This document shows, in pieces, positions 1-5,613 of a stretch of DNA of 5,613 nucleotides. Position numbers and translations under genes: made by a program. The stretch spans positions 1 through 5,613 of the forward strand of contig VFLF01000129.1 of assembly GCA_009885185.1 (NCBI GenBank), read 5' to 3'. The DNA comes from Nitrosomonadales bacterium. Lineage in GTDB: Bacteria > Pseudomonadota > Gammaproteobacteria > Burkholderiales > SG8-41. Each line of letters begins with the position of its first letter. Within the stretch, counting starts at the first letter, position 1. The notes beneath the pieces are model-generated. The model was not told the origin of the DNA, did no database searches, and saw nothing but the letters and a program-made list of their open reading frames with translations.

Positions 1-1147
1 CCATCTGCACGATTTCGCTGCTGGTGGTACCGCGCACGATGGAGTCATCCACGATCAACACGTTCTTGCCGCGGAACTCCATGTCGATCGCGTTCAGTTT
101 CTGGCGCACCGATTTGCGCCGCACCGCCTGCCCCGGCATGATGATGGTGCGGCCGATATAACGATTCTTGATGAAGCCTTCGCGATACGACAGATTCAAA
201 TGCTTGGACAGTTCCATCGCCGCCGGACGGCTGGAATCGGGAATCGGGATCACCACATCGATATCGAGGTGGCGGTAGTCGCGCTTGATCTTTTCGGCGA
301 GACTGTCGCCCATGCGCAGCCGCGCTTCGTACACGGAAATGCCGTCGATCACGGAATCGGGACGCGCCAGGTAGACAAATTCAAAAATGCACGGGTTCAG
401 GCTCGCCACCGGCGCGCACTGGCGACTGTAAAAATTGCCGTCCATGTCGATAAAGATCGCCTCGCCCGGCGCCACGTCTCGCACCACTTCGTAACCCATC
501 GCGTCCAGCGCCACGCTTTCGGAGGACGCCATATATTCGTAGCCCGCATCCGTTTCGATACGGCCAAATATCAGCGGGCGGATACCGAACGGATCGCGAA
601 ACGCCAGCAAGCCATAACCGGCGATCATCGCCACCACCGAATAAGCGCCCTTGCAGCGTTGATGCACACCCGACACCGCGGCAAAAATCGTCGCCGGATC
701 CAGCTTGTAGTTGGTGGCGTTGTTTTGCAGTTCGTGCGCCAGCACGTTGAGCAGCACTTCCGAATCCGACCCGGTATTCACATGACGCAGGTCGGAGCGG
801 AACAAATCAATCTTGAGTTGCTCGGTATTGGTGAGATTGCCGTTATGGCCGAGCACGATGCCGAACGGGGAATTCACATAAAACGGCTGCGATTCGGCCA
901 CCGAGGACGCGGAACCCGACGTGGGATAACGCGTATGCGCGATGCCTGCCGAGCCGGACAGCGCGCGCATGTTGCGCGTGCGAAACACGTCGCGAACCAT
1001 GCCCATGCCGCGATGAGAGTGAAAATTGGCGCCGTCGGCAGTCACAATACCCGCCGCATCCTGCCCGCGATGCTGCAACACCAGCAGCCCGTCATAGAGC
1101 AGCTGGTTTACCGGCGTTTTAGCCACTACACCGAGAATTCCGCACAT
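1..1147 (-). CDS. purF: Amidophosphoribosyltransferase PurF (3' end beyond window)
   Basis: Catalyses the committed step of de novo purine synthesis in the cytoplasm: PRPP plus glutamine gives 5-phosphoribosylamine. 382 codons are visible and the frame is still open at the left edge; the family is about 505 residues, so roughly three quarters is present. The start ATG (1147) is followed at once by Cys2, the N-terminal nucleophile of class II (Ntn) glutamine amidotransferases after Met removal. Further marks are QHRGQDAAGI (25-34), the HTRYPTSG segment (71-78), the HNGN motif (101-104) and the PRPP-binding loop VDDSIVRGTTS (366-376), at nearly the same positions as in E. coli PurF. A GAGG ribosome binding site sits 7 nt before the ATG. 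The gene begins 18 bp after the cvpA stop, the classic cvpA-purF pair. The identification is very secure; only the C-terminus is unseen. Confidence 0.97.
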   Translation of the reverse strand, partial: MCGILGVVAKTPVNQLLYDGLLVLQHRGQDAAGIVTADGANFHSHRGMGMVRDVFRTRNMRALSGSAGIAHTRYPTSGSASSVAESQPFYVNSPFGIVLGHNGNLTNTEQLKIDLFRSDLRHVNTGSDSEVLLNVLAHELQNNATNYKLDPATIFAAVSGVHQRCKGAYSVVAMIAGYGLLAFRDPFGIRPLIFGRIETDAGYEYMASSESVALDAMGYEVVRDVAPGEAIFIDMDGNFYSRQCAPVASLNPCIFEFVYLARPDSVIDGISVYEARLRMGDSLAEKIKRDYRHLDIDVVIPIPDSSRPAAMELSKHLNLSYREGFIKNRYIGRTIIMPGQAVRRKSVRQKLNAIDMEFRGKNVLIVDDSIVRGTTSSEIVQM

Positions 1148-1154
1148 TGCCCGG

Positions 1155-1158
1155 CCTC
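1155..1158 (-). promoter_or_regulatory. Ribosome binding site of purF
   Basis: GAGG on the minus strand, 7 nt before the purF ATG and inside the 18-bp cvpA-purF gap. It supports the start that places the catalytic Cys at position 2. Confidence 0.7.
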
Positions 1159-1165
1159 GACCTTG

Positions 1166-1660
1166 TTACTTGCCATACGAAATGTTCTTCGCCCAATCCT
1201 GCGGTAGCCACTGTTTCACAAACACCGCCAGTGTTTCCAGCGGCGCGGCGAGCATAGCATCTTTCCATACCGGCTGACGCGGCAACACCGTCAGCCCGGC
1301 CCCCAACACCAGCACCACTACCACCGCCACGCCACGCGCCAGCCCAAACACGCTACCCAGCGCGCGATCCTCCATGCCCAGACCCGCGCTCTTGATGAGC
1401 TTCGAGGCCAGCATCGCCAGGATGTTCATCACCAGCAGCGCCACCACAAACAGCACCACGACTGCCGCCAGCACCCGCCACTTCTCGTCGGGAATCTGTT
1501 GCGCCAGCATCGGCGCCACAGTCCCGCCGTAAGCGCTGGATACCACGAACGCCACCACCCAGCTCCCGAGCGCGATCACCTCTCGCACAAATCCGCGTAT
1601 GACGCCCAGCAACACCGACAAACCGACAATGGCGAATGCCGCGTAATCCAGCAGCGTCAT
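1166..1660 (-). CDS. cvpA: CvpA family inner-membrane protein
   Basis: 164 residues, the usual length for CvpA (named for colicin V production in E. coli; the biochemical role is unclear, with reported links to envelope stress resistance). Four hydrophobic segments are visible at about residues 5-21, 28-46, 63-85 and 104-125. Family marks include Asp5 early in helix 1, an IRGFVRE segment (21-27) between helices 1 and 2, and DRALGSVFGLARG (98-110) leading into helix 4. The C-terminal tail (about 128-164) is polar and probably amphipathic. The ATG overlaps the stop codon of the upstream SPOR gene as ATGA, and a GAGG lies 4 nt before it, so the two genes are very probably translationally coupled. 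It sits directly before purF, as in E. coli and most beta- and gammaproteobacteria. The family call is secure; the molecular function is not predictable from sequence. Confidence 0.93.
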   Translation of the reverse strand: MTLLDYAAFAIVGLSVLLGVIRGFVREVIALGSWVVAFVVSSAYGGTVAPMLAQQIPDEKWRVLAAVVVLFVVALLVMNILAMLASKLIKSAGLGMEDRALGSVFGLARGVAVVVVLVLGAGLTVLPRQPVWKDAMLAAPLETLAVFVKQWLPQDWAKNISYGK

Positions 1661-2382
1661 TTAACCTCGGCCACCTTGCCCTCAAGGCCAAGTCCCTGCA
1701 ATGCAGCCTGCGCCTTGTCGGCATCGGCGCGCGCGGTAAACGGCCCGGCTCGCACGCGCGTCACATCACCCTTGCCCGCGGGTACCGTCTGCGTATAGGC
1801 GGGAAAGCCCGCATCGATAATGCGTTGCTGCACCGACTTCGCGCGCTCGGGATCGGCCAGCGCGGTTACCTGGATGTAAAACGTGCCGGGCTTTAGCACG
1901 GGCGCAGCGGCCTTTTCCACCGCTTTTTGCGGCGCTTTTTCGACCGGTTTATCCGCTGGCTTTTCAGCCGCTTTCTCGGCGGCTTTCGCTGGCGCCTTGT
2001 CCGGTGCTTTCTCCGGTGCGGCGGTTTTTTCGGCTGCTTTTTCCGGGGCTTTGGCTGGCGCTTTTTCGGCCACTGCGGGGGCCGCAGGCTCCGCCGCGGT
2101 CTCGGCGGATTTCTCCGGCGCCTTCGCTGATTTGTCCGCCTTTTCCGCCTTGCCTTCCGCTCCGGTACTCTTGGGCACCAGCGGCACAACCTTGGAAGCA
2201 AACCCTTTCGAGTCGGGCGACGGAATCTGAATATTGACTTCACGCGAGGTCGGCTTGGGATCCGAGTCCAGCACCATCGGCAGCACCACCGCAACCGTGG
2301 CCACCAGCGCGATGGCGCCGATCAAGCGGCGCCGCGCACGTTTTTTGAGTTGCAGTTCTTCTTCGCTGACGGGTTTCGCCAT
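1657..2382 (-). CDS. dedD: SPOR-domain protein, DedD-like
   Basis: 241 residues from the ATG at 2382. SPOR domains bind denuded glycan strands of septal peptidoglycan, and DedD is a minor inner-membrane cell-division protein in E. coli. Visible parts: a short cytoplasmic N-terminus with a basic KKRARRR patch (13-19), one transmembrane helix (about 20-38), a periplasmic linker very rich in Ala, Lys, Pro and Glu (about 78-162), and a C-terminal SPOR domain (about 166-241) starting GTFYIQVTAL and holding the typical TRVRAGPF strand (208-215). A TTG 21 bp upstream (2403) would add seven residues overlapping folC, but ATG at 2382 is preferred: the MAKP start is usual for betaproteobacterial relatives, it lies 1 bp after the folC stop, and GGAGG and AGGAA precede it. 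The stop overlaps the cvpA start. Membership of the SPOR family is firm; equivalence to E. coli DedD is inferred from gene position. Confidence 0.9.
   Translation of the reverse strand: MAKPVSEEELQLKKRARRRLIGAIALVATVAVVLPMVLDSDPKPTSREVNIQIPSPDSKGFASKVVPLVPKSTGAEGKAEKADKSAKAPEKSAETAAEPAAPAVAEKAPAKAPEKAAEKTAAPEKAPDKAPAKAAEKAAEKPADKPVEKAPQKAVEKAAAPVLKPGTFYIQVTALADPERAKSVQQRIIDAGFPAYTQTVPAGKGDVTRVRAGPFTARADADKAQAALQGLGLEGKVAEVK
1897..2151 (-). repeat. Low-complexity Ala/Lys/Pro/Glu linker coding region
   Basis: Codes for residues 78-162 of the SPOR protein, made almost only of A, K, P and E in short degenerate blocks such as EKAPAKAPEKAAEK. The DNA shows matching imperfect repeats around GCC/GCG-AAA-GC. 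It is probably an extended or weakly helical periplasmic spacer that lets the SPOR domain reach the cell wall. Its composition also explains the long open frames on the other strand here. Such tracts are prone to gain or lose repeat units between strains. Confidence 0.75.
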
Positions 2383-2383
2383 T

Positions 2384-3685
2384 CTATTCCTGCCTCCGTT
2401 CAACTTTTATCTCAATGGCCTGTATCGCTTCGGACACCGTGTGAAACGATCCGAAGATCACTATCTTATCATTTTCCCCGGCGGCTTCGCGTGCCCGCGC
2501 ATACGCATCGGCGATGTCGGTACAGCTTGTGGCTCCGCTCACGCCCGCCGCTGCAAGATGATTCGACAACTGTTGCGCGGTCGTGCCGCGCGGCCCGGCA
2601 AGGCCCGCGATGAACCAATGATCGATGCGCGGCTTCACGACATTCACCACACCGGCGATATCCTTGTCCGACAGCATCGAAAACACCGCCAGCGTGCGGC
2701 CGCCGCGTGGCATGCTCTTGAGACTGTCCGCCAGCGCCCGCGCTGCGTGCGGGTTGTGCGCCACGTCGAGTATCACCGTGGGCTGTCCGGGCAGCACCTG
2801 AAACCGCCCGGGATTTTCCGCCGTCAACAAACCGTCGCGCACGTTATTCGCCGTGATTGGCAAACGATCACGCAGCGTATCCAGCGCCGCGATGCACGCC
2901 GCCGCGTTGCCCAATTGATACGCGCCGCGCAACGCGGGCCACGGCAGCCCATGACGCGCACCACCGGGCCCCTGATAGGCCCATTGCACCGGCGCGGGTT
3001 TCACCTCGAAATCGCGCCCTCGCAGCAGCAGCGGCGCGCCAATCGCCGCGGCGTGATCGGTCAGCGAGCGCGGCGGATCGGCGTCAGCGCAGATCGCCGG
3101 CTTGCCCGTGCGAAAGATGCCGGCCTTCTCAAAACCGATTTTCTCGCGCGTGTCGCCCAGATAATCCATGTGATCCATCGCCACGCTCATCACCATCGCG
3201 CAATCCGGCTCGAACACATTGACCGCATCCAGCCGCCCGCCGAGACCCACCTCCAGTATCGCCACCTCGACGCGCGCCTCGATAAACAACCACATCGCCG
3301 CCAGCGTGCCAAACTCGAAATAGGTCAGCGGCACGTTCGTCGCCGAGCGCGCGCGCTCCACCGACTCGAATGCGCGCGCCAGTTGCTTGTCGTCCGCCTC
3401 CATTTGCGCGATGCGCACACGCTCGTTGTAACGCAGTAAATGCGGCGAGGTGTAACACGCGGTCTTGTAACCCGCGTGATGCAGGATGGCTTCGAGCATC
3501 ATGCAGGCGGAGCCCTTGCCGTTGGTGCCGCCGACCGTGATCACCACGCATGTCGGCGTCAGCGCCATGGCGTCTTTCACCGCGCGCACACGATCAAGGC
3601 CCATTGCGATCGACTGCGGATGCACGCGCTCGATGTGCGCGAGCCAGCCGTCGAGCGTGGACGGAAACGAAGATGGGGCGATCAT
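2384..3685 (-). CDS. folC: Bifunctional dihydrofolate synthase / folylpolyglutamate synthase
   Basis: 433 residues (E. coli FolC is 422). Cytoplasmic Mur-ligase-fold enzyme that adds glutamate to dihydropteroate and then further glutamates to reduced folates, using ATP. Visible: the P-loop TVGGTNGKGS (50-59), YTSPHLLRYNERVRI (78-92), the EVGLGGRLDAVN motif (145-156), DHMDYLGDTREKIGFEKAGI (171-190) with Lys187 in the place of the usual carbamylated lysine, GRFQVL (293-298) opening the C-terminal domain, LDVAHNPHAA (306-315), and GSFHTVSEA (412-420). All core motifs are intact. The ATG at 3685 has no clear ribosome binding site (CGCCGCGCC precedes it), yet no in-frame ATG, GTG or TTG is found in the 48 nt upstream, and a later start would lose family sequence. 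Unlike its neighbours it is separated from the gene before it by 72 bp. The SPOR gene follows after 1 bp. Confidence 0.96.
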   Translation of the reverse strand: MIAPSSFPSTLDGWLAHIERVHPQSIAMGLDRVRAVKDAMALTPTCVVITVGGTNGKGSACMMLEAILHHAGYKTACYTSPHLLRYNERVRIAQMEADDKQLARAFESVERARSATNVPLTYFEFGTLAAMWLFIEARVEVAILEVGLGGRLDAVNVFEPDCAMVMSVAMDHMDYLGDTREKIGFEKAGIFRTGKPAICADADPPRSLTDHAAAIGAPLLLRGRDFEVKPAPVQWAYQGPGGARHGLPWPALRGAYQLGNAAACIAALDTLRDRLPITANNVRDGLLTAENPGRFQVLPGQPTVILDVAHNPHAARALADSLKSMPRGGRTLAVFSMLSDKDIAGVVNVVKPRIDHWFIAGLAGPRGTTAQQLSNHLAAAGVSGATSCTDIADAYARAREAAGENDKIVIFGSFHTVSEAIQAIEIKVERRQE

Positions 3686-3742
3686 GGCGCGGCGCAGTGG
3701 TTCACTTTCCCGGTAGGGATGAAACCGTAAGTATTTGTTTTA

Positions 3743-3761
3743 ATTATACTTTTTATATCAA
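3743..3761 (-). promoter_or_regulatory. Possible internal promoter before folC
   Basis: The accD-folC gap (3686-3757) has a strikingly AT-rich core in otherwise GC-rich DNA. On the minus strand it holds a perfect TATAAT (3748-3743) and, overlapping the accD stop, a TTGATA (3761-3756). These two are only 7 bp apart and cannot be partners. TATAAT at 16-18 bp spacing has no good -35 (best 3 of 6), and TTGATA at 17 bp has a weak ACAAAT as -10. A sigma-70 promoter giving a roughly 50-nt leader for folC is plausible but unproven. Confidence 0.35.
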
Positions 3762-4624
3762 GCCGCTGCCGGCAGCTTGAGCAGCAAGGCAATCAGATTC
3801 GCCAGCTTATCGCGCATATGACGGCGGTCGACAATCATGTCAATGGCGCCGTGTTCCAGCAGGAATTCGGCGCGCTGAAAACCTTCGGGCAGTTTCTCGC
3901 GCACCGTCTGTTCTATCACGCGCGGCCCGGCAAACCCGATCAGTGCGCCTGGCTCCGCGATTACCACGTCGCCGATCATCGCGAAACTCGCCGACACGCC
4001 GCCCATCGTCGGATCCGTCAACACGGAAATGAACGGCAGCTTTTCCTGCGCAAGCTGCGTCACCGCGCCGCAGGTTTTCGCCATCTGCATCAGCGACAGC
4101 ACGCCTTCCTGCATGCGCGCGCCGCCGGTGGCTGAAAAACACACAAACGGCAAACGCTGATCGAGGCACACCTGCACGCCGCGCACGAAACGCTCACCCA
4201 CCACCGAGCCCATCGAGCCGCCGAGAAACTTGAACTCGAACGCCGCCGCCACCAGCGGCAGAGTCTTCACGCTGCCCTGCATCACCACCAGGGCGTCTTC
4301 TTCCGACGTGGCTTCGCGCGCATCCTTGATGCGGTCAATGTAGCGCTTGGTGTCCTTGAACTTGAGCGTGTCCACCGGCAACACCTCCGCGCCAATCTCA
4401 TAGCGGCCTTCGAGGTCCAGCAGCCAATCCAGCCGCTCGCGCGCGGAAATGCGATTGTGATGACTGCACTTGGGGCAGACAAACAGATTCTTTTCCAGAT
4501 CGGTGCGATACAGCACTGTTTCACAGGCGTCGCACTTGCTCCACAACCCTTCCGGCACCGCTTTCTTCGGACTACCGGAGTCGCGCTTGATTTTGGGCGG
4601 CAGCAGCTTTTGCAGCCAGCTCAT
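3758..4624 (-). CDS. accD: Acetyl-CoA carboxylase carboxyltransferase subunit beta
   Basis: 288 residues (E. coli 304). With AccA it forms the carboxyltransferase that moves CO2 from biotin-AccB to acetyl-CoA, giving malonyl-CoA, the first committed step of fatty acid synthesis. The N-terminal four-cysteine zinc ribbon is complete: CDAC (31-34) and CPKC (50-53). The crotonase-like carboxyltransferase core follows, with [19 protein letters not shown] (131-149), [10 protein letters not shown] (165-174) and [17 protein letters not shown] (203-219), then [18 protein letters not shown] (233-250). The ATG overlaps the trpA stop as ATGA; a weak GAGAAG lies 8 nt upstream and could pair with a TTCTC further up (4644-4648), so coupling to trpA translation probably matters. 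The beta subunit gene apart from accA and next to folC is the normal proteobacterial arrangement; trpA directly before it is typical of betaproteobacteria. Confidence 0.97.
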   Translation of the reverse strand: MSWLQKLLPPKIKRDSGSPKKAVPEGLWSKCDACETVLYRTDLEKNLFVCPKCSHHNRISARERLDWLLDLEGRYEIGAEVLPVDTLKFKDTKRYIDRIKDAREATSEEDALVVMQGSVKTLPLVAAAFEFKFLGGSMGSVVGERFVRGVQVCLDQRLPFVCFSATGGARMQEGVLSLMQMAKTCGAVTQLAQEKLPFISVLTDPTMGGVSASFAMIGDVVIAEPGALIGFAGPRVIEQTVREKLPEGFQRAEFLLEHGAIDMIVDRRHMRDKLANLIALLLKLPAAA

Positions 4625-5442
4625 GCGGTGTTCTTCTCGCGAGGAGAATCGGAATCCATCGCCGCGCGGATGCCGGCAAGCAGCGTTTGCAGGCGCGCCG
4701 GCGCATCGTTGCCCGCGTCGATGATTTCCTGCACCAGGCGGCTGCCGATCACTACCGCATCCGCCACCTGCGCCACTGCCTTGGCCGACGCGGCGTCGCG
4801 GATGCCGAAGCCCACGCCCACCGGCAGGCTGGTAAATTGCTTGATGTGATCGACGCGCCGCGCGACATCCGCCGTGTCGATATTGCCCGCGCCGGTGACG
4901 CCCTTCAGCGACACGTAATAGAGATACCCTCTCCCGAGCTTGCCCACTTGCGCCAGCCGCGCATCGCGCGTGGTCGGAGATAACAAAAAGATGGTGTCTA
5001 GCGAGCGAGCATCCAGCAGTTTGACCAATGCCTGCGCTTCTTCGGGCGGGTAATCCACCACCAGCACGCCATCAACGCCGGCGGCTTTGGCCGCGTCGGC
5101 AAATTTCTCCACGCCCATCGCCTCGATGGGATTGGCGTAACCCATCAGCACCACGGGCGTACCCTGATTGGTTTTACGAAACTCAATCACAAAATCCATG
5201 ACTTGACGAAGCGTCACGCCTTGCGCCAGCGCGCGCTCGCTGGCACGCTGAATCACCGGGCCATCGGCCATCGGATCGGAAAACGGTACGCCCAACTCAA
5301 TCACATCCGCGCCGCCCGCCACCAACGCATGCATCAGCGGCACCGCCATGGAGGGATGCGGGTCGCCGGCGGTGATGAAGGGAATTAACGCCTTTCTTCC
5401 ATCGGATTTTAGTTGGGCGAATGTGCTGGCTATGCGAGACAT
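4621..5442 (-). CDS. trpA: Tryptophan synthase alpha subunit
   Basis: 273 residues from the ATG at 5442 (E. coli TrpA 268). The TIM-barrel subunit cleaves indole-3-glycerol phosphate to indole and glyceraldehyde 3-phosphate and passes indole through a tunnel to TrpB. Catalytic Glu49 (in [12 protein letters not shown]) and Asp60 (PMADGP) fall at exactly the E. coli numbers with this start, which is the main reason for choosing it. Also visible: [10 protein letters not shown] (96-105), SPTTRDARL (155-163), the KGVTGAG loop (180-186), VGVGFGI (208-214) and VIGSRLV (231-237) of the phosphate site. An in-frame ATG at 5490 would add 16 residues ([16 protein letters not shown]), but these are translated from a DNA repeat and are unlike TrpA. 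Neither start has a normal ribosome binding site: CCTTCACAATTT precedes 5442. The gene lies 100 bp after trpB, an unusual distance, behind a long hairpin. Its end overlaps accD. Confidence 0.96.
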   Translation of the reverse strand: MSRIASTFAQLKSDGRKALIPFITAGDPHPSMAVPLMHALVAGGADVIELGVPFSDPMADGPVIQRASERALAQGVTLRQVMDFVIEFRKTNQGTPVVLMGYANPIEAMGVEKFADAAKAAGVDGVLVVDYPPEEAQALVKLLDARSLDTIFLLSPTTRDARLAQVGKLGRGYLYYVSLKGVTGAGNIDTADVARRVDHIKQFTSLPVGVGFGIRDAASAKAVAQVADAVVIGSRLVQEIIDAGNDAPARLQTLLAGIRAAMDSDSPREKNTA

Positions 5443-5513
5443 AAATTGTGAAGGCGGAAGGATGAAGGATGAAGGATGAAAACCAGCCATTCCCGGTGGT
5501 TTTCATCCTTCAT
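5430..5513 (-). other. 27-codon open frame through the hairpin, possible coupling ORF
   Basis: An ATG in the second-last GGATGAA unit of the first arm (5513) opens a frame of 27 codons beginning [18 protein letters not shown]. It reads through loop and second arm and stops at TAG 5432-5430, overlapping the trpA start by 13 nt in another frame. An AAGG lies 7 nt before its ATG. The peptide is simply translated repeat and probably has no function of its own. Its position would allow ribosomes to melt the stem and restart at trpA. This is inference only; a chance frame is the alternative. Confidence 0.2.
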
Positions 5514-5531
5514 CCTTCATCCTTCATCCTT
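5451..5531. repeat. Heptamer-built long inverted repeat (hairpin) between trpB and trpA
   Basis: On the plus strand three perfect GGATGAA units (5460-5480), preceded by a diverged fourth (GGCGGAA, 5453-5459), face four perfect TTCATCC units (5502-5529). Positions 5457-5485 pair perfectly with 5497-5525 (29 bp). After a 2-nt mismatch another four pairs form (5451-5454 with 5528-5531), so 33 of 35 positions pair. The 11-nt middle (GCCATTCCCGG) can add two more C-G pairs with one bulged G, leaving ATTCCC as loop. No T run follows on either strand, so it does not look like an intrinsic terminator. It fills most of the 100-bp gap. Short tandem heptamers dispersed in intergenic DNA are known in some bacteria (for example cyanobacterial STRRs); membership of such a family here is a guess. 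Confidence 0.9.
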
Positions 5532-5536
5532 TGTAA

Positions 5537-5542
5537 CTCCCC
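5537..5542 (-). promoter_or_regulatory. Shine-Dalgarno-like GGGGAG after the trpB stop
   Basis: GGGGAG follows the trpB TAA directly. It is 95 nt from the chosen trpA ATG, too far to act on it in linear RNA, but 9 nt before an ATG (5527) in the first repeat unit, which codes only MKDEG and a stop. It may be the ancestral trpA ribosome binding site pushed away by insertion of the repeat; that is inference. Confidence 0.35.
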
Positions 5543-5613
5543 TTAGAATTTGATCCCCGACTTCTCCGCCACCGTGTGCATATCCTTATCCCCGCGCCCC
5601 GACAGATTAACCA
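5543..5613 (-). CDS. trpB: Tryptophan synthase beta subunit, C-terminal end only
   Basis: Only the last 22 codons and the TAA stop are in the window, plus two bases of an earlier codon; the rest lies beyond the right edge. They read VNLSGRGDKDMHTVAEKSGI then KF. The NLSGRGDKD motif is diagnostic of TrpB: its serine (Ser377 in the Salmonella enzyme) contacts the pyridine nitrogen of PLP. TrpB joins indole from TrpA with serine to make tryptophan. The position just before trpA on the same strand agrees. The identification is firm despite the short piece. Confidence 0.92.
   Translation of the reverse strand, partial: VNLSGRGDKDMHTVAEKSGIKF

Noticed and set aside
200..1207. 335-codon open frame on the plus strand across purF
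   Set aside because: Antisense shadow of purF, whose catalytic and PRPP motifs are all present on the minus strand. The predicted protein is rich in His and Arg with no family likeness.
1883..2230. 115-codon plus-strand frame coding a Phe/Ala/Gly/Ser-rich repeat-like protein
   Set aside because: It is the complement of the Ala/Lys/Pro/Glu linker; the apparent repeats follow from that low-complexity DNA. No ribosome binding site or independent context was seen.
2383..2403. Earlier TTG start for the SPOR gene, adding seven residues
   Set aside because: It would place the start inside folC with no benefit; the ATG at 2382 has GGAGG/AGGAA upstream and gives the usual MAKP beginning.
2234..3439. 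401-codon open frame on the plus strand across folC and the SPOR gene start
   Set aside because: Antisense shadow caused by GC-rich third codon positions in folC. The protein is Arg/His-rich low-quality sequence, while folC on the other strand is complete.
3765..3776. 12-bp perfect palindrome GCTGCCGGCAGC at the end of accD
   Set aside because: It lies in codons for the Leu-Pro-Ala-Ala-Ala tail and has no T run after it. It probably results from GC-rich codon use rather than being a terminator or operator.
5297..5506. 69-codon minus-strand frame starting in the repeat and running out of frame into trpA
   Set aside because: Most of it is trpA read in the wrong frame and its start is one of the repeat ATGs. 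No evidence for a real protein.
5451..5531. Hairpin as a rho-independent terminator after trpB
   Set aside because: The stem is long and not especially GC-rich, and neither strand shows a T run after it. Termination here would also cut off trpA and the essential accD.
5451..5531. Hairpin repeat as a small CRISPR array or an insertion sequence
   Set aside because: There are no spacers between heptamers, no transposase gene, and no visible target-site duplication.

Overview
The window is a stretch of bacterial chromosome, GC-rich by eye, in which every real gene lies on the minus strand and is read from right to left: trpB (3' end only), trpA, accD, folC, a dedD-type SPOR gene, cvpA and purF (cut by the left edge). 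The order trpB-trpA-accD-folC-SPOR-cvpA-purF, and the protein details (TrpA starting MSRIAS, AccD starting [12 protein letters not shown], an MAKP-type SPOR protein), point to a betaproteobacterium. Placement below that level (for example Nitrosomonadales or Rhodocyclales) is a guess.

Layout from right to left: 5543-5613 is the last 22 codons of trpB. 5443-5542 is a 100-bp gap filled by a long inverted repeat built of GGATGAA/TTCATCC heptamers. trpA is 4621-5442 and overlaps accD (3758-4624) by ATGA. A 72-bp gap with a very AT-rich core and promoter-like hexamers (3686-3757) precedes folC (2384-3685). The dedD-like gene (1657-2382) starts one base after the folC stop and overlaps cvpA (1166-1660) by ATGA. 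purF (from 1147 leftward) begins 18 bp after the cvpA stop. No stretch over 300 bp lacks a gene, and I see no tRNA, rRNA, CRISPR array or insertion sequence.

The block joins the last step of tryptophan synthesis (TrpAB), a subunit of acetyl-CoA carboxylase (AccD), folate polyglutamylation (FolC), an envelope/division-linked SPOR protein, a CvpA-family membrane protein and the first step of de novo purine synthesis (PurF). FolC and PurF are linked through folate one-carbon units used in purine synthesis; the other links are those of a conserved housekeeping cluster.

The part not explained by ordinary gene content is the trpB-trpA junction. A near-perfect 35-position stem (33 pairs) separates two genes whose products form one stoichiometric complex. 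Its tandem heptamer contains an AGG and an ATG in each unit, so each unit looks like a ribosome binding site for the next unit's start codon. One such ATG opens a 27-codon frame that runs through the hairpin and stops 10 nt inside trpA. This is the main candidate for follow-up. The genes themselves look ordinary and intact.
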